Below are positions 31,204 to 33,641 of a stretch of DNA of 33,641 nucleotides, one piece after another. This DNA is from an uncultured Cuneatibacter sp. Lineage in GTDB: Bacteria > Bacillota > Clostridia > Lachnospirales > Lachnospiraceae. The notes below the pieces were generated by a model. That model was not told where the DNA came from, did no database searches, and was given only the letters and a program-made list of their open reading frames with translations. The number at the start of each line of letters is the position of its first letter. Positions within the stretch are counted from its first letter, which is position 1. The position numbers were made by a program, and so were the translations under genes. Location: NCBI GenBank assembly GCA_934234215.1, contig CAKQHB010000027.1:1-33641 (forward strand). Reading direction: 5' to 3'.

Positions 31204-31838
31204 TGGTGAGACAGATACTTTCAATCATACCAGTCGATAAGAAACGATGTCAGGTGACGATATCCACAGGGGAGAGCTTTCCGCTGTATCGGGGCGAAAT
31301 TCGCGGCTTTCAGTTTGAGGAGGGCGGTGAGATCCCGGATGCAGTGTGGGCAGAGCTGGATGCAGCGCTCCGCAAGCGAGTGCGTCTGCGCTGCATGCAT
31401 CTGCTCCAGAAGGCAGATAAGACCGAAGGACAGCTCCGCCAGAAGTTAAAGGAGGGTGGTTACCCTCCTTTCCTTGTGGACGATGCGCTGGACTATGTGA
31501 AAAGTTATCACTATGTGGATGACGAGCGCTATGCGCGTTATTATGTGCAGCAGCAGTCCGCTGGAAAGAGCCGTCTGCGCCTGAAACAGGACTTGCAGAC
31601 AAAGGGCGTTCCGGAGGAGATCATTCGTCTCGTGTTGGAGGAAGAAGAGGTGGATGAGGAGGCTTCGCTCCGAAAACTTGCACAGAAAAAAGCGGCCTCG
31701 GTGCGCCCACAGACACCGGCGGACTGGCAGAAGATCAGCCGGTATCTGGCGGGGAAAGGCTACGGTTTTTCCATGATCCGTCATGTGATCGGGCAGTTGC
31801 AGGACGAGGTAGAGGATGAGTTCTGGCCGGAACAATGA
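31203..31838 (+). CDS. recX: Regulatory protein RecX
   Basis: This 211-residue helical-repeat protein binds and limits RecA filaments. Three-helix repeats are visible, including LLQKADKTEGQLRQKLKEGG and SAGKSRLRLKQDLQTKGVPE, with the consensus G-x-R-L-x-x-x-L pattern, and WQKISRYLAGKGYGFSMI near the C-terminus. The N-terminal 60 residues (QILSIIPVDKKRCQV) form an extension common in Gram-positive RecX. ATG 31203 overlaps the recA stop as TGATG; an in-frame TTG at 31200 is rejected. No SD of its own is evident, so translation probably depends on recA. Length is within the family range. Confidence 0.9.
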   Translation: MVRQILSIIPVDKKRCQVTISTGESFPLYRGEIRGFQFEEGGEIPDAVWAELDAALRKRVRLRCMHLLQKADKTEGQLRQKLKEGGYPPFLVDDALDYVKSYHYVDDERYARYYVQQQSAGKSRLRLKQDLQTKGVPEEIIRLVLEEEEVDEEASLRKLAQKKAASVRPQTPADWQKISRYLAGKGYGFSMIRHVIGQLQDEVEDEFWPEQ

Positions 31839-31875
31839 TCTTCGAAAGAGACGCCGGAAAAAGTTCCTTGTTCAC

Positions 31876-31904
31876 TTGACATAATGTAGAAAATCGTTTA
31901 AAAT
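31876..31904 (+). promoter_or_regulatory. rny promoter
   Basis: Perfect TTGACA at 31876-31881 and TAAAAT at 31899-31904, 17-base spacer. It gives rny its own transcript beside the recA-recX operon, with a start near 31911 and a leader of about 44 bases. Confidence 0.8.
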
Positions 31905-31941
31905 TGAACTGTTGTAGATTTTGTACAATGAAAACTTAATA

Positions 31942-31954
31942 AGGAGGTGCTCCT
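31942..31954 (+). promoter_or_regulatory. Hairpin over the rny ribosome binding site
   Basis: AGGAG (31942-31946), GTG, CTCCT (31950-31954) is a perfect five-pair hairpin with a three-base loop. It contains the SD AAGGAGG and abuts the GTG start codon at 31955, so the ribosome site may be partly occluded. Confidence 0.65.
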
Positions 31955-33502
31955 GTGGTTGATGTTGTGATAGCTGTTGTGATTACAGCAGTTGTAGTAG
32001 CACTCATCACATGGTTTGTTGCTAACGCATACCGCACGAAGGTATACGAAGGCAAGATCGGAACAGCGGAAGAGCGTTCCAAGACCATTCTGGATGAAGC
32101 GCTGAAGACAGCCGAGACAAAGAAGCGTGAGATGCTCCTCGAAGCAAAAGAAGAGTCCATCCGGACGAAGAATGAGCTGGAGAAGGAAGTACGGGAACGC
32201 AGAGCAGAGCTGTCGCGTCAGGAACGCCGTGTTACAGGCAAGGAAGAAAGCCTTGACCGTAAGATGGAAACCCTGGAAAAGCGTGAAGCAAGCTACAATG
32301 CAAAAGAAGAAAGCTTGAGCAAACGGGCCAGCGAAGTAGAAGAACTCTACGCAAAAGGCACGCAGGAATTAGAGCGAATCTCTGGTTTGACCTCCGAACA
32401 GGCAAAAGAGTATCTGTTAAAAACTGTTGAAGAAGATGTAAAGCATGACACTGCAAAAATGGTAAAGGAGATGGAAGCCCGCGCGAAAGAAGAAGCGAAC
32501 AAGAAGGCGAAGGAATATATCGTCACCGCGATTCAGAAGTGTGCAGCAGACCATGTGGCAGAAACGACGATTTCTGTTGTCCAGTTGCCAAATGACGAGA
32601 TGAAGGGACGTATCATCGGTCGTGAGGGACGTAATATCCGTACCCTTGAGACGATGACAGGTGTAGACCTGATCATTGATGATACGCCGGAGGCAGTAAT
32701 TCTGTCCGGATTTGATCCGATCCGTCGTGAGGTTGCCAGAATTGCACTGGAGAAGCTGATTGTGGACGGGCGTATTCATCCGGCCAGAATCGAAGAGATG
32801 GTAGAAAAGGCACAGAGAGAAGTGGAGAACACCATCCGCGAGGAAGGTGAAGCAGCGCTTCTGGAAGTTGGTATTCATGGCATTCATCCGGAGCTGGTAA
32901 AGCTTCTCGGAAGAATGAAGTATCGTACCAGCTACGGTCAGAACGCACTGAAGCATTCAATCGAAGTTGCACATCTGTCCGGACTGCTTGCCGCTGAGAT
33001 CGGCGTAGATGTCCGCACAGCAAAGCGTGCAGGTCTTTTACACGATATCGGTAAATCAGTGGATCACGATATGGAAGGATCTCATGTTCAGATCGGTGCA
33101 GATCTCTGCAGAAAGTATAAGGAATCCTCCACCGTGATCAATGCGGTTGAAGCCCATCATGGAGACGTAGAGCCGCAGTCTTTGATCGCCTGCATCGTAC
33201 AGGCGGCAGACACCATTTCTGCAGCAAGACCGGGTGCAAGAAGAGAAACTTTAGAGACTTATACCAACAGATTAAAACAGTTAGAAGACATTACCAATTC
33301 TTACAAGGGTGTCGAGAAATCTTTTGCTATTCAGGCAGGTAGAGAGATTCGTGTCATGGTAGTACCGGAACAGGTTTCCGATGCTGACATGGTATTGATG
33401 GCCAGAGATATTTCCAAGCAGATTGAAAATGAGATGGAATATCCGGGGCAGATCAAGGTCAATGTTATTCGTGAGTCCCGCGTTACGGACTACGCGAAAT
33501 AA
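31955..33502 (+). CDS. rny: Ribonuclease Y
   Basis: The 515-residue membrane-anchored endoribonuclease initiates mRNA decay in Gram-positive bacteria. An N-terminal span (about residues 2-22, VVIAVVITAVVVALITWF) is followed by a long coiled coil (about 30-200), a KH domain with GRIIGREGRNIRTLE, and an HD domain with LLHDIGKSVDHD giving the metal ligands. Starts with GTG at 31955, seven bases after AAGGAGG. The strong promoter contrasts with the GTG start and hairpin over the SD, hinting at control of translation. It has a strong terminator at 33522-33569. Length matches RNase Y (about 515-520). Confidence 0.96.
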   Translation: MVDVVIAVVITAVVVALITWFVANAYRTKVYEGKIGTAEERSKTILDEALKTAETKKREMLLEAKEESIRTKNELEKEVRERRAELSRQERRVTGKEESLDRKMETLEKREASYNAKEESLSKRASEVEELYAKGTQELERISGLTSEQAKEYLLKTVEEDVKHDTAKMVKEMEARAKEEANKKAKEYIVTAIQKCAADHVAETTISVVQLPNDEMKGRIIGREGRNIRTLETMTGVDLIIDDTPEAVILSGFDPIRREVARIALEKLIVDGRIHPARIEEMVEKAQREVENTIREEGEAALLEVGIHGIHPELVKLLGRMKYRTSYGQNALKHSIEVAHLSGLLAAEIGVDVRTAKRAGLLHDIGKSVDHDMEGSHVQIGADLCRKYKESSTVINAVEAHHGDVEPQSLIACIVQAADTISAARPGARRETLETYTNRLKQLEDITNSYKGVEKSFAIQAGREIRVMVVPEQVSDADMVLMARDISKQIENEMEYPGQIKVNVIRESRVTDYAK

Positions 33503-33521
33503 CGATTCCAAACTGCAAACG

Positions 33522-33569
33522 AAAAGTATTGCAAAATTGCCTTCGGGGCGATTTTGCGATACTTTTTTT
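33522..33569 (+). terminator. Intrinsic terminator of rny
   Basis: A stem of about 20 pairs (AAAAGTATTGCAAAATTGCC against GGCGATTTTGCGATACTTTT, two G-T pairs) closes on a TTCGG loop and runs into seven T. Confidence 0.9.
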
Positions 33570-33583
33570 AATCTATAGGAAAT

Positions 33584-33612
33584 TTCTCAAATCGTCAGAA
33601 ATGGTGTATAAT
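33584..33612 (+). promoter_or_regulatory. Promoter for a gene beyond the window
   Basis: A perfect TATAAT at 33607-33612 with a weak -35 (TTCTCA at 33584-33589, 17-base spacer). The downstream gene is not in the window. Confidence 0.5.
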
Positions 33613-33641
33613 GAATAAGAAATAAAAAATGACATAACAAA

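Overview
The window looks like a chromosomal segment of a Gram-positive anaerobe of the Clostridia, most likely a Lachnospiraceae member. The basis is a FabK-type fatty-acid synthesis operon, strong AGGAGG ribosome binding sites, a giant 2-hydroxyacyl-CoA dehydratase/activase fusion, LicD, and a recA-recX-rny order. I cannot name the genus from sequence alone.

Layout. (1) 1-9929: a dispersed palindromic repeat, a strong promoter with two palindromic operator candidates, then a tightly packed type II fatty-acid operon (acpP-fabK-fabD-fabG-fabF-accB-fabZ-accC-accD-accA) ending in an acyl-CoA synthetase gene. A second, inverted copy of the repeat and an intrinsic terminator close it. fabH is not in the window. 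(2) 9940-12615: a MarR regulator whose 3' end overlaps an ABC/AAA_15-type ATPase gene, which in turn overlaps a TOPRIM-like gene. This is a translationally coupled trio resembling ATPase-nuclease defence pairs (OLD, PARIS, Gabija logic). (3) 12647-17982: a promoter and structured leader with an attenuator-like terminator, a lipoprotein pseudogene and its intact paralogue, a duplicated ABC-2 permease and its ATPase. Regions 2 and the start of 3 look AT-richer than the surroundings. (4) 18052-21537: enolase (SD locked in a possible hairpin), then an SOS-type Y-family polymerase with a YolD-like partner. (5) 21501-26596, minus strand: a 1413-residue dehydratase/activase fusion followed by a coupled esterase-like hydrolase; the hydrolase tail overlaps the yolD tail. 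(6) 26844-29880: a rhomboid-like membrane protein lacking the protease residues but carrying a Cys/His tail, diaminopimelate decarboxylase and LicD. (7) 30042-33569: recA with an SOS box, recX, and rny with its own promoter and a hairpin over its ribosome binding site.

How the parts fit. Region 1 holds malonyl-CoA formation (AccABCD), loading (FabD) and elongation (FabF, FabG, FabZ, FabK) on AcpP; the terminal synthetase may activate exogenous or recycled acids. The palindromes at its promoter fit a FabT/MarR type of control. The best candidates for something new are the MarR-ATPase-TOPRIM trio, the structured leader before the lipoprotein pair, the tri-hairpin repeat, and the two SD-sequestering hairpins before eno and rny. 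No tRNA, rRNA, CRISPR array, transposase or phage gene was found, and no gene-free stretch exceeds 300 bases.
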